Shown here piece after piece: positions 53,984 to 62,498 of a DNA stretch of 64,000 bases. This DNA is from HXMU1420-13 sp965249965 (GTDB lineage Bacteria > Bacteroidota > Rhodothermia > Balneolales > Balneolaceae). Numbering within the stretch: the first letter of the stretch is position 1; every line of letters starts with the position of its first letter. The notes under the pieces are model-generated. The model was not told the origin of the DNA, made no database searches, and was given only the letters and a program-made list of their open reading frames with translations. The DNA is taken from the NCBI GenBank assembly GCA_965249965.1, contig OZ252262.1:3224001-3288000 (forward strand). Reading direction: 5' to 3'. A program made the translations under genes and the position numbers.

Positions 53984-54424
53984 TTATCTAATATTTATCT
54001 GCCTAAAAGGACAATATTCGGCAATGTTTCGTTCGGTTTCGAACAGTTTCACTGAGTATAGTTTACTCCCTTCCGACGCAATGGATTCCACTTCTTCTTT
54101 CAATTGATGATAGAATGCAATCACTAAATTTTCTGATGTTGGAATCACTCCCTGTAGAAACGGAACATCTAGGTTTAAGTTGCGATGGTCGCATGGCTCT
54201 AGCACTTTGTCTTCCATCACTTGTTTAAGGTTTCCGAGATCCACAACGTATCCTGTATCGGGATCAGGATTACCAGCTACTGTAACTTCAATTACATAGT
54301 TATGACCATGCCAATTGGGATAATTACATTTTCCGAAGGTTTCTGCATTCCATGCATCACTTTTGGAAGGATTTAATAAGCGGTGCGCCGCGTTGAAATG
54401 TGCTTTTCGTGTTACAAATACCAC
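53984..54424 (-). CDS. 6-pyruvoyl-tetrahydropterin synthase-like enzyme (PTPS-II motif)
   Basis: The 146-residue protein has zinc ligands His14, His39 and His41 and the active-site Cys33 in FGKCNYPNWHGHNY. The spacing C-x5-HGH is that of PTPS-II, the tetrahydrobiopterin-type enzyme; bacterial QueD has C-x3-HGH. Other PTPS-like stretches are VTVAGNPDPDTGYVVDLGNLK, CDHRNLNLDVPF and TSENLVIAFY. I therefore favour conversion of dihydroneopterin triphosphate to 6-pyruvoyl-tetrahydropterin. The start is a GTG with an AGGAG site 5 bases upstream. folE2 follows after 18 bases and provides the substrate. Confidence 0.85.
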   Translation of the reverse strand: MVFVTRKAHFNAAHRLLNPSKSDAWNAETFGKCNYPNWHGHNYVIEVTVAGNPDPDTGYVVDLGNLKQVMEDKVLEPCDHRNLNLDVPFLQGVIPTSENLVIAFYHQLKEEVESIASEGSKLYSVKLFETERNIAEYCPFRQINIR

Positions 54425-54521
54425 GTTTACTCCTATTCGTTTTCCTTTCTAACCCTTTCTTATGGTCATGAATTCCAGAAATTTAGATCTGACTGTAACT
54501 ATCCTTAAAGATTCTTGAACC

Positions 54522-54566
54522 GGTACGATGCATCCTACGATCTACACTGTAGCAAAGCATCGTGCC
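54522..54566 (+). other. Nested inverted repeat upstream of the thioredoxin-permease pair
   Basis: GGTACGATGC (54522-54531) can pair with GCATCGTGCC (54557-54566; one G-U in RNA), and an inner CTAC (54535-54538) with GTAG (54549-54552). It lies in the 205-base gap between the divergent pterin gene and the small thioredoxin gene, 63 bases before the latter. It has no following T tract, so it is more likely an operator or leader RNA structure than a terminator. Nothing else recognisable is in this gap. Confidence 0.45.
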
Positions 54567-54629
54567 AAATTCATCAAATGTTCACAATTCCATCGTTAAA
54601 TTGCGATGAATTATTAAATCAGGAATCAC

Positions 54630-54860
54630 ATGGACATTAAAGTTTTAGGGCAAGGCTGTCAAAAGTGCAAATCTACCTATAATAATGTTATTGTTGCTCT
54701 TAATGAGCTCAGTTTAGAAGCAGACGTAAAGAAGATTGAAGATATCGAAGAGATTATGAAATATGATGTCTTATCCACTCCTGCTTTAATGATCAACGGC
54801 CAAATAAAAATTAAAGGAAGGGTTGCAAAGGTCTCTGAAATCAAAAAATTACTTACCTAG
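54630..54860 (+). CDS. Small thioredoxin-fold redox protein
   Basis: The 76-residue protein has the redox motif C10-x-x-C13 (GQGCQKC) directly after the first strand, as in small single-domain thioredoxin-like proteins of the TM0996/MTH895 type. A cis-proline segment STPALMINGQIKIKG near 50-63 fits the fold. These proteins are usually encoded beside membrane permeases of the COG0701 family, as here, 25 bases before the permease gene, and are thought to transfer electrons to or regulate it. Confidence 0.9.
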   Translation: MDIKVLGQGCQKCKSTYNNVIVALNELSLEADVKKIEDIEEIMKYDVLSTPALMINGQIKIKGRVAKVSEIKKLLT

Positions 54861-54885
54861 AATATGCAAACTCAGAAAATGATTT

Positions 54886-55863
54886 ATGTTTGAATGGATC
54901 AGCAAATTTGCTAACTGGCTTGTGTATCAGGTACTGGGAATTACGGCAGATAGCCATTTAGGAGAATCGCTGCATTATTTCGTTTATGATACATTAAAAG
55001 TGCTCATTCTTTTATTCCTGATTGTTTTTCTGATGGGAATAGTAAATGCGTATTTCCCTACTGAAAAGATCAGATCCATTCTACTTAAAAATAAGTTATA
55101 TGGACTTGAATATGCATTAGCATCAATATTTGGAGCATTCACTCCTTTTTGTTCATGCTCTTCGGTTCCACTCTTTATCGGTTTTGTACAAGGAGGTATC
55201 CCGTTAGGTGTCACTTTCTCATTTTTAATCACTTCCCCGTTGGTTAATGAAGTGGCCATTGCAATGTTTCTAGGTATTTTTGGAGTGAAAGTAACCTTAA
55301 TTTATGCTGGTTCTGGAATAGTCCTTGGAATTTTTGGTGGGTGGTTACTTGGAAAACTGCATCTCGAGCCCCTCCTAACTGATTGGGTTAGAACTATTTT
55401 GCAGCAACGAAAAGAACTTCAACAAACTGAAAAATTAGATGAGCCATCGTTCTTTGATAGACTCCCTGAAATTCTATCTGAAGCTAGTGAAATCGTAAAA
55501 AGTGTACTGCTTTATGTTTTAATCGGGATTGGCCTTGGAGCAATTATGCATGGATATGTTCCGGAGGATTTCTTTACTGAGTATCTTGGTGATGACGATT
55601 GGTGGACAGTGCCTCTTGCAGTAATACTTGCAGTCCCAATGTATGCAAATGCTGCGGCCATCGTCCCGGTAATCGAAGTATTTGTTTCCAAAGGAATTCC
55701 TTTAGGAACAGCCATTGCATTTATGATGGCTACCGTTGGTTTATCTTTACCAGAAGGCACATTGTTGAAAAAAGTGATGTCCTGGAAGTTGATAGCCCTA
55801 TTTTTTGGTGTTATAACTGTGTTCATCATTGCATTAGGATACCTTTTTAATCTGATTCTATAA
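54886..55863 (+). CDS. COG0701 permease (YraQ/ArsP-like, former DUF318)
   Basis: The 325-residue protein has about eight hydrophobic helices in two halves. The first half carries the family signature FGAFTPFCSCSSVPLFIGFVQGGIPLG with a Cys89-x-Cys91 pair, LITSPLVNEVA, and the second half the related VILAVPMYANAAAIVPVIE and LSLPEGTLLKKVM segments. Relatives include ArsP, which exports trivalent organoarsenicals, but most have no known substrate. The neighbouring small thioredoxin gene suggests a redox-linked transport step. No ArsR regulator gene is nearby. Confidence 0.85.
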   Translation: MFEWISKFANWLVYQVLGITADSHLGESLHYFVYDTLKVLILLFLIVFLMGIVNAYFPTEKIRSILLKNKLYGLEYALASIFGAFTPFCSCSSVPLFIGFVQGGIPLGVTFSFLITSPLVNEVAIAMFLGIFGVKVTLIYAGSGIVLGIFGGWLLGKLHLEPLLTDWVRTILQQRKELQQTEKLDEPSFFDRLPEILSEASEIVKSVLLYVLIGIGLGAIMHGYVPEDFFTEYLGDDDWWTVPLAVILAVPMYANAAAIVPVIEVFVSKGIPLGTAIAFMMATVGLSLPEGTLLKKVMSWKLIALFFGVITVFIIALGYLFNLIL

Positions 55864-55930
55864 TAGATTAATTCTTTATGGAATCTATTCACGGCTATAT
55901 ATAAATGACCTTTATGTGAATAGTTGCTCC

Positions 55931-55963
55931 AAAAAAAGTGGAGCACCAGTTCCCCAGTGCTCC
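55931..55963 (-). terminator. Rho-independent terminator after the TonB-receptor operon
   Basis: Read on the minus strand, GGAGCAC (55963-55957) pairs with GTGCTCC (55946-55940) around a 10-base loop and is followed by ACTTTTTTT. The structure ends the operon of the two genes at 56041-60100. Confidence 0.85.
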
Positions 55964-55980
55964 CCTTGTGATCAGCACAC

Positions 55981-55996
55981 CTCACAATGTTGTGAG
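55981..55996. repeat. Perfect 16-base palindrome
   Basis: CTCACAA-TG-TTGTGAG is an exact inverted repeat between the permease gene and the convergent lipoprotein gene. It has no T tract. It could be a small hairpin in the 3' end of the lipoprotein transcript or a protein-binding site. Confidence 0.5.
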
Positions 55997-56040
55997 ATAT
56001 GTTACTTTCGTTATATATATTTACTAAATATTTTTAGTCA

Positions 56041-57342
56041 CTAGTTGTCTGTCCAGCGAACCCAGGCACCATCAGCCCAGTTTGTTGTTCCAAATGCACC
56101 GATATGAGTAGCTGTAGAATTGAAAAAACCATCGTTTGGAGGTGTTGCTCCAATAACTGCTTGAGCAACAGAGAAATCAAAACTTTCTGCATTTGTATAA
56201 CCTGGAGTTACTTCTGTAGTTACTGCACCGAAATCAGCTGAATCTGCTGCACTTGCAAATCCACTATTATTGAAAACAATTGTGTTTGCGATTGATAGAG
56301 AAGTAGGGAAATTTGACCGCGTGTCTTCTTCAATTTTGAAAGAAACGCCATCGAAATCAGTAATAACAAAATTTTCTAAGGTTCCTTCAAATTCCTCACG
56401 GAGACGCATTCCATAGTTTTTATCTTCTGCATCTTTAGACGATCCATCTTGTTTTAATCCAACTAGGGTTACATTGTACAATATTGGTGATGTTGCCGTG
56501 CCACTGCCCAGGGTTTTTCTACCATCAGATTCGAAACCATTATCCGCACCTGCTGTTTGTACTGCCAACCAGTATTGACCTTTACCGTTCCAACCTTCAT
56601 CCATATCAAATGAATCATCATCGTTGAAAGCTGAGATCAAATATTTTGCATTAACATTACCACCAAACCACTCGAAACCATCATCGGTAGATTTGTAAAT
56701 TTGAATGTATTCTAGAGTAGTTCCCGAACCAACAGAGTACAAGCTCAAACCATTTAGCTCAGATCCTTCAACAAAGGAAAAACCTACGTATTCTATTCGA
56801 ACATACTTTAAGATGCCACTATCGTCAGCATTGTTATTTCCACCATATTGTATAGCATCCGGTAAACCTTCTACTTCGCCTTTACCACCTTCAATATTGT
56901 TGATACCTTCGCCTGCCAAAACAATTCCACCCCAATCACCTGGTTGCTTGGTTGCACGTGCAGATGTAAAAACAATAGGATTATTCGCAGTTCCTTCGGC
57001 AACTAACCGACCACTTGGTTGCGCCGTATCGAAGTTAGAATAATCAGCAGGTAATGTAATGATCGCTCCTACAGCATCGATATCATTATTGTGATATTCG
57101 AAACTAACTGTAACTCCTGGTTCGATTGTTAGAGTTACTCCAGGTAGGACGTAATATTGACCTGATAAGGTCTGATCTGTATCCCATGTAGTATCTGTTG
57201 ATATCAATATACCGGGCAATGAAGTATAGATTTCAGGCAGGTCTTGATCATCGTCTGTACCAGTTGATGTACTTTTACAAGCAGTTGCTAACATAAGGAG
57301 AGCAATCAGAAGTGTTGAGTGAGTTTTTATGTGATTATTCAT
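56041..57342 (-). CDS. Surface lipoprotein with right-handed beta-helix-like repeats
   Basis: The lipobox ends at Cys22 (LATAC). The 433-residue protein shows a run of beta-helix-like strands with the pattern QYYVLPGVTLTIEPGVTVSF, PIVFTSARATKQPGDWGGIVLAG, LKYVRIEYVGFSF, and a later segment DDSFDMDEGWNGKGQYWLAVQ with acidic metal-like loops. I recall this type of lipoprotein in Bacteroidota next to TonB receptors. No catalytic residues are evident. Its start lies 19 bases after the TonB-receptor stop, so the two act together, probably in uptake of a surface ligand that I cannot name. Confidence 0.75.
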   Translation of the reverse strand: MNNHIKTHSTLLIALLMLATACKSTSTGTDDDQDLPEIYTSLPGILISTDTTWDTDQTLSGQYYVLPGVTLTIEPGVTVSFEYHNNDIDAVGAIITLPADYSNFDTAQPSGRLVAEGTANNPIVFTSARATKQPGDWGGIVLAGEGINNIEGGKGEVEGLPDAIQYGGNNNADDSGILKYVRIEYVGFSFVEGSELNGLSLYSVGSGTTLEYIQIYKSTDDGFEWFGGNVNAKYLISAFNDDDSFDMDEGWNGKGQYWLAVQTAGADNGFESDGRKTLGSGTATSPILYNVTLVGLKQDGSSKDAEDKNYGMRLREEFEGTLENFVITDFDGVSFKIEEDTRSNFPTSLSIANTIVFNNSGFASAADSADFGAVTTEVTPGYTNAESFDFSVAQAVIGATPPNDGFFNSTATHIGAFGTTNWADGAWVRWTDN

Positions 57343-57361
57343 TTTAAATGATTGTTACTTG

Positions 57362-60100
57362 TTAATTGAAAGAAAAACTGATTCCAAGCGAAAATGATGT
57401 ACCTATTTCATATCTATTAGTTGTCACATCACCTTGTTTAAAATGAACATCATCACCCAATATATTTTCAATACTAGCATTGAATGATGCATTTCCAAAT
57501 TTCTTTGTAAATGTTACATCTAACTTGTTAAATGGGAGTTCAAATTCGTCCTCAGGTTGTTCGTTATTACCAACAGTAGAAATTCGTTTACCGAATGTGT
57601 TAAATGAAACAGTGAGATCAGATTTAATCTGCGACATTGAATAAAATGCATTTACATTCAACGTATATGGCGACTGACCATACATAGACCGTTCAAGATT
57701 GGCTTGTCTTCCCACTGCTTGTCCCATAGCATAGTTTACTTGCGAGATTATGTATGAAAAGTTTGTATTCAGCCGAAGATTTTCCGTGAAATCTTTTCGA
57801 CCTTCTAGCTCAACACCAAATAAATCGGCTGAGTCAACATTATCGTATCTAACTTCATTATTTTGAGTTATGCGATAAAAAATCTCAATCGGGTTATCAA
57901 ATTTTTTATAAAACCCACTGATTGCAAACAATTCACCTGCTTTTGGAAATAGCTCGAATCGCAAATCATAATTGTAGATTCTTGTTCTCTCTAAATTTGG
58001 ATTACCATATACTGTTCTACCACCTACAAAATCCTGGAAATTGAAATTTGAAAGCTCCCTAAACTCAGGTCGAGCTAATGTGATGGAGAATGCACTTCGC
58101 AGGTTGATTCTATCCGTTGGTCGATAAGTAACATTTAATGCGGGTAAATAGTCCAACTCGTCAATAAGAACTTCATCATCGATAAATTGTGCAGAGTTTT
58201 CAGCTCTTACTCCACCTTCGAACGTCCATTTAACAGTTGGGCTCCAGTTCATTGAAAAATAACCAGCAAATATTTGTTGGTACCCGTCATAAGAATCTCT
58301 CGAACTTGAAGATTCAATCAACTCTATGTTGCCAGTACTGATATTTTCCGGTGTTAGGATATCTTCTGGAGCGGCTGCTTTGTTTTCTTGTGGAAAGTTA
58401 TTTCCTAAATCCTGGTAGACTAATTTATAAGATTCAAAAGTTCTGTCTTTAATTAATAAGACTCCCCCGGTTTTGAATGAAATACCTTCGATAGTGGAGA
58501 AGCTGAAGTCTAGTTTTCCGCTATAATTATTATCGTTCTGGAATGAAAAGAAGTGTGTATTACCCCTAAATGGGAAAATAATTTCGTACAGTCCTAAATC
58601 ATTTTCACCATATTGAGTGGTTCTTCTATCTGGGAGATCTCGGATAGCTTTAGCATAAGAAACCACAACTTCTAATTTCGATTGCAGAAAGTTTTCAAAA
58701 TAGGTTTCAGCATTTAAAGAGGTTGAATAGATAGAACGTCTATCGAATTCAAGAACAGATTGACGATTAAGACCGTCAAAATTTAAATAGCTTCCTGTAA
58801 TTTCTGAATATTTATTATCAGATGAATTTGAATACAGGTTTTTTATACCAATTTTTGTAACTCCATTTGGCTTCGCAAAAACATTCAACATTGCGCTTAA
58901 GCTGGTTGATTCAACACCAGTATTTCGAATATAATCTGAGCCTAATAGGACTTCATCTCTGCCTTCATTGTAATTACTTATATATCGAAGATTCTCATCA
59001 AACTGTGATGAAGTTTCATACTTATAACTCACATTTGATATAATCCCAATTGGAGTCCGACCTTCATTTAATTGATCAGCGTAAGTAAAGCTAATCTTCT
59101 GGCTAGGAAGTGACATTATATTCTTTGGTGACCATCCATCATTTAACTGACGTACCACACCTTCTGCTTCCGATAAATTACTTATCTCACCATCTCGTAC
59201 ATCTGATGGCAATTTGCGATATCCATCATCATATCCTAAAAAGTCAGTATTTCCTCCGCTATACCCAAGATAGTTTTGCATTGAGTAATGAGTATTCACA
59301 CTCGTTGAATAGCTTATTCCAATATTTTTATCATTGGGAAACTCCTTTGTCACAATTTGTACAGACCCGCCCGAGAACTCGCCAGATTGATCAGGTGTAT
59401 ACGTTTTCTGTACTACAATATTCTCTACTATTCCTGAACTTAAAATGTCAACTGGCGCTTCCTTTTTGTTGGGATTTGTAGATGGTATAGGAGATCCATT
59501 TAGTTGAACGTTGCTATATCTGTTACCTAATCCTCTCACATAGACATCATTTCCACCAATTACAGAAACGCCTGCAACTTTTTTCATTGCAGACCCAACA
59601 TTACCGTCTGACCCTTTGGAAATCTCTTCAAATGAGATCCCATCTTGAACAGGAATTGATTTTCTTTGGATACTTAACAGACCCGCTTCACCACTTTGAA
59701 CTACATCTGCGGTTACAACTATTTCTTCTAAGTATTCAGATTCAGGTTGGAGACTTATATCCAGAAATACAGTCTCACCCTCTTCTACTTCTAATCCTGT
59801 AATTGTTTGTGTAGCAAATGATATGTAACTAACAACGATATTGTAATTACCAGGAAGAACGTCTCTAATAGAATAGTACCCATCTATATCAGTAGCAGTT
59901 CCTTTAATAGTACCTTCAATTACTACATTAACACCGATTAGAGGTTCCCCTGATTCTCCGTCAACCACAGAACCTACTATTAAACTTAATTCCTGTGCTG
60001 TGGTACTTAAAGAAATAGTTACCAGGAAAAGTAATGGCAGAACAGGTTTAAACTTTTTCACTAGTGTGTTGATTAATTTTGAGTTCATGATTTTTTTCAT
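57362..60100 (-). CDS. TonB-dependent outer-membrane receptor
   Basis: The 912-residue product (start at the ATG 60100; ATG at 60088 and TTG at 60106 are also possible) has a signal peptide ending near TAQ, a carboxypeptidase-regulatory-like domain (VGSVVDGESGEPLIGVNVVIEGTIKGTATDIDGYYSI), a plug domain (about 140-250, including the VYVRGLGNRYSNVQLNG segment) and a large beta-barrel ending in an aromatic strand (SLGISFSFN). Such receptors import large or scarce nutrients using TonB energy. The partner lipoprotein gene follows 19 bases downstream. The substrate is unknown. Confidence 0.92.
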   Translation of the reverse strand: MKKIMNSKLINTLVKKFKPVLPLLFLVTISLSTTAQELSLIVGSVVDGESGEPLIGVNVVIEGTIKGTATDIDGYYSIRDVLPGNYNIVVSYISFATQTITGLEVEEGETVFLDISLQPESEYLEEIVVTADVVQSGEAGLLSIQRKSIPVQDGISFEEISKGSDGNVGSAMKKVAGVSVIGGNDVYVRGLGNRYSNVQLNGSPIPSTNPNKKEAPVDILSSGIVENIVVQKTYTPDQSGEFSGGSVQIVTKEFPNDKNIGISYSTSVNTHYSMQNYLGYSGGNTDFLGYDDGYRKLPSDVRDGEISNLSEAEGVVRQLNDGWSPKNIMSLPSQKISFTYADQLNEGRTPIGIISNVSYKYETSSQFDENLRYISNYNEGRDEVLLGSDYIRNTGVESTSLSAMLNVFAKPNGVTKIGIKNLYSNSSDNKYSEITGSYLNFDGLNRQSVLEFDRRSIYSTSLNAETYFENFLQSKLEVVVSYAKAIRDLPDRRTTQYGENDLGLYEIIFPFRGNTHFFSFQNDNNYSGKLDFSFSTIEGISFKTGGVLLIKDRTFESYKLVYQDLGNNFPQENKAAAPEDILTPENISTGNIELIESSSSRDSYDGYQQIFAGYFSMNWSPTVKWTFEGGVRAENSAQFIDDEVLIDELDYLPALNVTYRPTDRINLRSAFSITLARPEFRELSNFNFQDFVGGRTVYGNPNLERTRIYNYDLRFELFPKAGELFAISGFYKKFDNPIEIFYRITQNNEVRYDNVDSADLFGVELEGRKDFTENLRLNTNFSYIISQVNYAMGQAVGRQANLERSMYGQSPYTLNVNAFYSMSQIKSDLTVSFNTFGKRISTVGNNEQPEDEFELPFNKLDVTFTKKFGNASFNASIENILGDDVHFKQGDVTTNRYEIGTSFSLGISFSFN

Positions 60101-60199
60101 GCTCAAAACTACGACACCTAATTTTCCGTAATGTTATCTGCTCTTTATGCTTCTGTTACCTGCGCTTTATTCTACTGTTATCAGATGATTACCGAATTG

Positions 60200-62392
60200 T
60201 TAAGATGCTTTCTCATTATCTTTATTTATCGTTTCATCACTCTCTGCTTCTGAATCTGTGGGTGATTCTGATAAGATTTCCTTTTCGTTTTTAACAGTAT
60301 CTGATTCTTCTGATTCTTCAATATCATTTACTGAATCTTCCGTTTTATCCGATACAATTGTATCGACATTCACTCCAATTTCTGAATCATTTTCATCTTT
60401 TGATTCTTCATCAGCATCTGATTCTTCCTCACCAGAAGTACGAGCTGTTCCATTGGTGTAAGCTTCATAATTTGTAGGCTTATCAAAAGGTCGCTTTCCA
60501 ATAAGTTTCTCAAGATCTGCCTGGAAAAGAATTTCTTTGTCGAGTAATTCCTTTGCCAGTATCTCAAGTTGATCTTTCTTATCTGTTAGCAAATCAATTG
60601 TTCTTTTGTAGGCTTTATCAACAATTTTCTTTACTTCCTGATCAATAATTTTTGCGGTGTCTTCAGAATATGGCTTATTAAAAGCGTAATCGCTTTGCTT
60701 AGAATCATAGAATGAAATATTTCCAATCTTTTCGTTCATTCCATACACGGTAACAATGCTGTATGCCATTTTGGTGATTCGTTCAAGATCACTCAAAGCA
60801 CCAGTTGAAATCTTACCAAAAATGATCTCCTCAGCTGCACGTCCACCTAATGCCATACACATTTCATCCAGCAGTTGATCTGTTTGATGCAAGTACTGTT
60901 CTTTTGGCAGATATTGTGCATATCCCAGTGCAGCAATTCCACGTGGTACGATAGACACTTTAACTAGTGGATCAGCATGTTCAAGATGCCACCCAGCTAC
61001 TGCATGACCCGCTTCGTGATAGGCGACAATTTCTTTCTCTTCCGGAGAAATGATTTTATTCTTCTTTTCAAGTCCGCCAATAGTACGATCAATAGCATCG
61101 TGGAAATCATTCATATCCACAGATTTTTTATCGCTTCTTGCTGCTATAAGTGCGGCTTCGTTACAAACATTGGCAATCTCTGCACCAGCAAAGCCTGGTG
61201 TTTGTGCAGCTAATTTTTTGGCGTCAACTTCCTTATTAAGTACCAGTGGTTTTAAGTGAACTTTAAAAATGGCTTCACGACCTACAATATCTGGCTTATC
61301 TATGGAAATTTGCCGATCAAAACGACCTGGTCTCAATAGAGCATTATCTAGCACATCCGGACGGTTTGTTGCTGCAAGAATGATCACTCCAGAATCGGTT
61401 GCAAATCCATCCATCTCAACTAAGAGTGAGTTCAATGTATTTTCACGCTCATCATTAGCGCCAGGCATTTGGCCTTTACCTCTAGATCGGCCAATTGCAT
61501 CGATCTCATCAATAAAGATAATACAAGGGGCTTTTTCTTTAGCTTGCTTAAATAAATCACGAACACGTGCTGCACCAACCCCAACAAACATCTCCACAAA
61601 ATCTGAACCAGACAAAGAGAAGAAGGGAACGGCAGCTTCTCCCGCTACTGCTTTGGCAAGTAATGTCTTCCCGGTTCCCGGTGAACCTACTAACAGGGCT
61701 CCTTTAGGAATTTTACCACCTAATCGTGTGAATTTTCCAGGACTTTTTAAGAAGTCTACAATCTCTTTCACTTCTTCTTTTGCTTCTTCCAAGCCAGCTA
61801 CATCTTTGAAAGTAATTTTTGTATCGGTCTGTTGATCGTATAAAGAAGCTTTGTTTTTTCCAATATTCAGTACTTGTTGGCCCGGATTCATTCTTCTGAA
61901 AATGAATACCCAGAAACCGACTGCAAGTGCAATCATTATTAACCACATGAAAACGCCACTGAACCAGTCTTCCTCAATACGAACCTCGTACTCAACTTCA
62001 TATTCGTCGAGGATTGGGCGAATATCATCTCCTGGAAGCATTGTAGTTACAAACGCCAGATATTCTTCTCCTGTACCAGATGGTAATATCGGATTTTCAG
62101 ATTCTACCGGTGGCTGTGCAATTCCATCTCTAATGGCATTATCGTTGTATTTACCATATATGTCGATTCCATTTTTTATAATTATTTCTTCAACATATCC
62201 TCCCTTAACATGAGTTAAAAACTCGCTGTATTTGATCCCATTACCCGGTTCTGGATTCAAAAAAATGAATTGGATGAATATCAAAAATAGGATAATTACC
62301 AGGAATCCCCAGGTTGGGAATTTTTGGTTCCCGGGTTTACTTCCGGATGGAGGTTTAATCGGATTTTTTTTATCGGGCTTATTTTCAGCCAT
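60200..62392 (-). CDS. ftsH: ATP-dependent zinc metalloprotease FtsH
   Basis: FtsH degrades membrane and short-lived cytoplasmic proteins. The 730-residue product has two membrane helices (about 28-47 and 148-166), a AAA domain with Walker A GSPGTGKT (236-243), Walker B IIFIDEID (291-298) and the SRH region RPGRFDRQ, and the zinc-binding HEAGH (459-463). The C-terminus beyond about residue 650 is an unusually long acidic and Ser-rich tail. A 107-base non-coding stretch precedes thiL, so the two are probably separate units. Confidence 0.97.
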   Translation of the reverse strand: MAENKPDKKNPIKPPSGSKPGNQKFPTWGFLVIILFLIFIQFIFLNPEPGNGIKYSEFLTHVKGGYVEEIIIKNGIDIYGKYNDNAIRDGIAQPPVESENPILPSGTGEEYLAFVTTMLPGDDIRPILDEYEVEYEVRIEEDWFSGVFMWLIMIALAVGFWVFIFRRMNPGQQVLNIGKNKASLYDQQTDTKITFKDVAGLEEAKEEVKEIVDFLKSPGKFTRLGGKIPKGALLVGSPGTGKTLLAKAVAGEAAVPFFSLSGSDFVEMFVGVGAARVRDLFKQAKEKAPCIIFIDEIDAIGRSRGKGQMPGANDERENTLNSLLVEMDGFATDSGVIILAATNRPDVLDNALLRPGRFDRQISIDKPDIVGREAIFKVHLKPLVLNKEVDAKKLAAQTPGFAGAEIANVCNEAALIAARSDKKSVDMNDFHDAIDRTIGGLEKKNKIISPEEKEIVAYHEAGHAVAGWHLEHADPLVKVSIVPRGIAALGYAQYLPKEQYLHQTDQLLDEMCMALGGRAAEEIIFGKISTGALSDLERITKMAYSIVTVYGMNEKIGNISFYDSKQSDYAFNKPYSEDTAKIIDQEVKKIVDKAYKRTIDLLTDKKDQLEILAKELLDKEILFQADLEKLIGKRPFDKPTNYEAYTNGTARTSGEEESDADEESKDENDSEIGVNVDTIVSDKTEDSVNDIEESEESDTVKNEKEILSESPTDSEAESDETINKDNEKAS

Positions 62393-62498
62393 TAACTTTT
62401 CTCTTAAATAATTTTATATACCAATATAGTTAATCCAAACTTGATTATTTGTTTGATTAACCGAACGTGTTTTGGCAAAAAACGTGCCATCAGAATTT

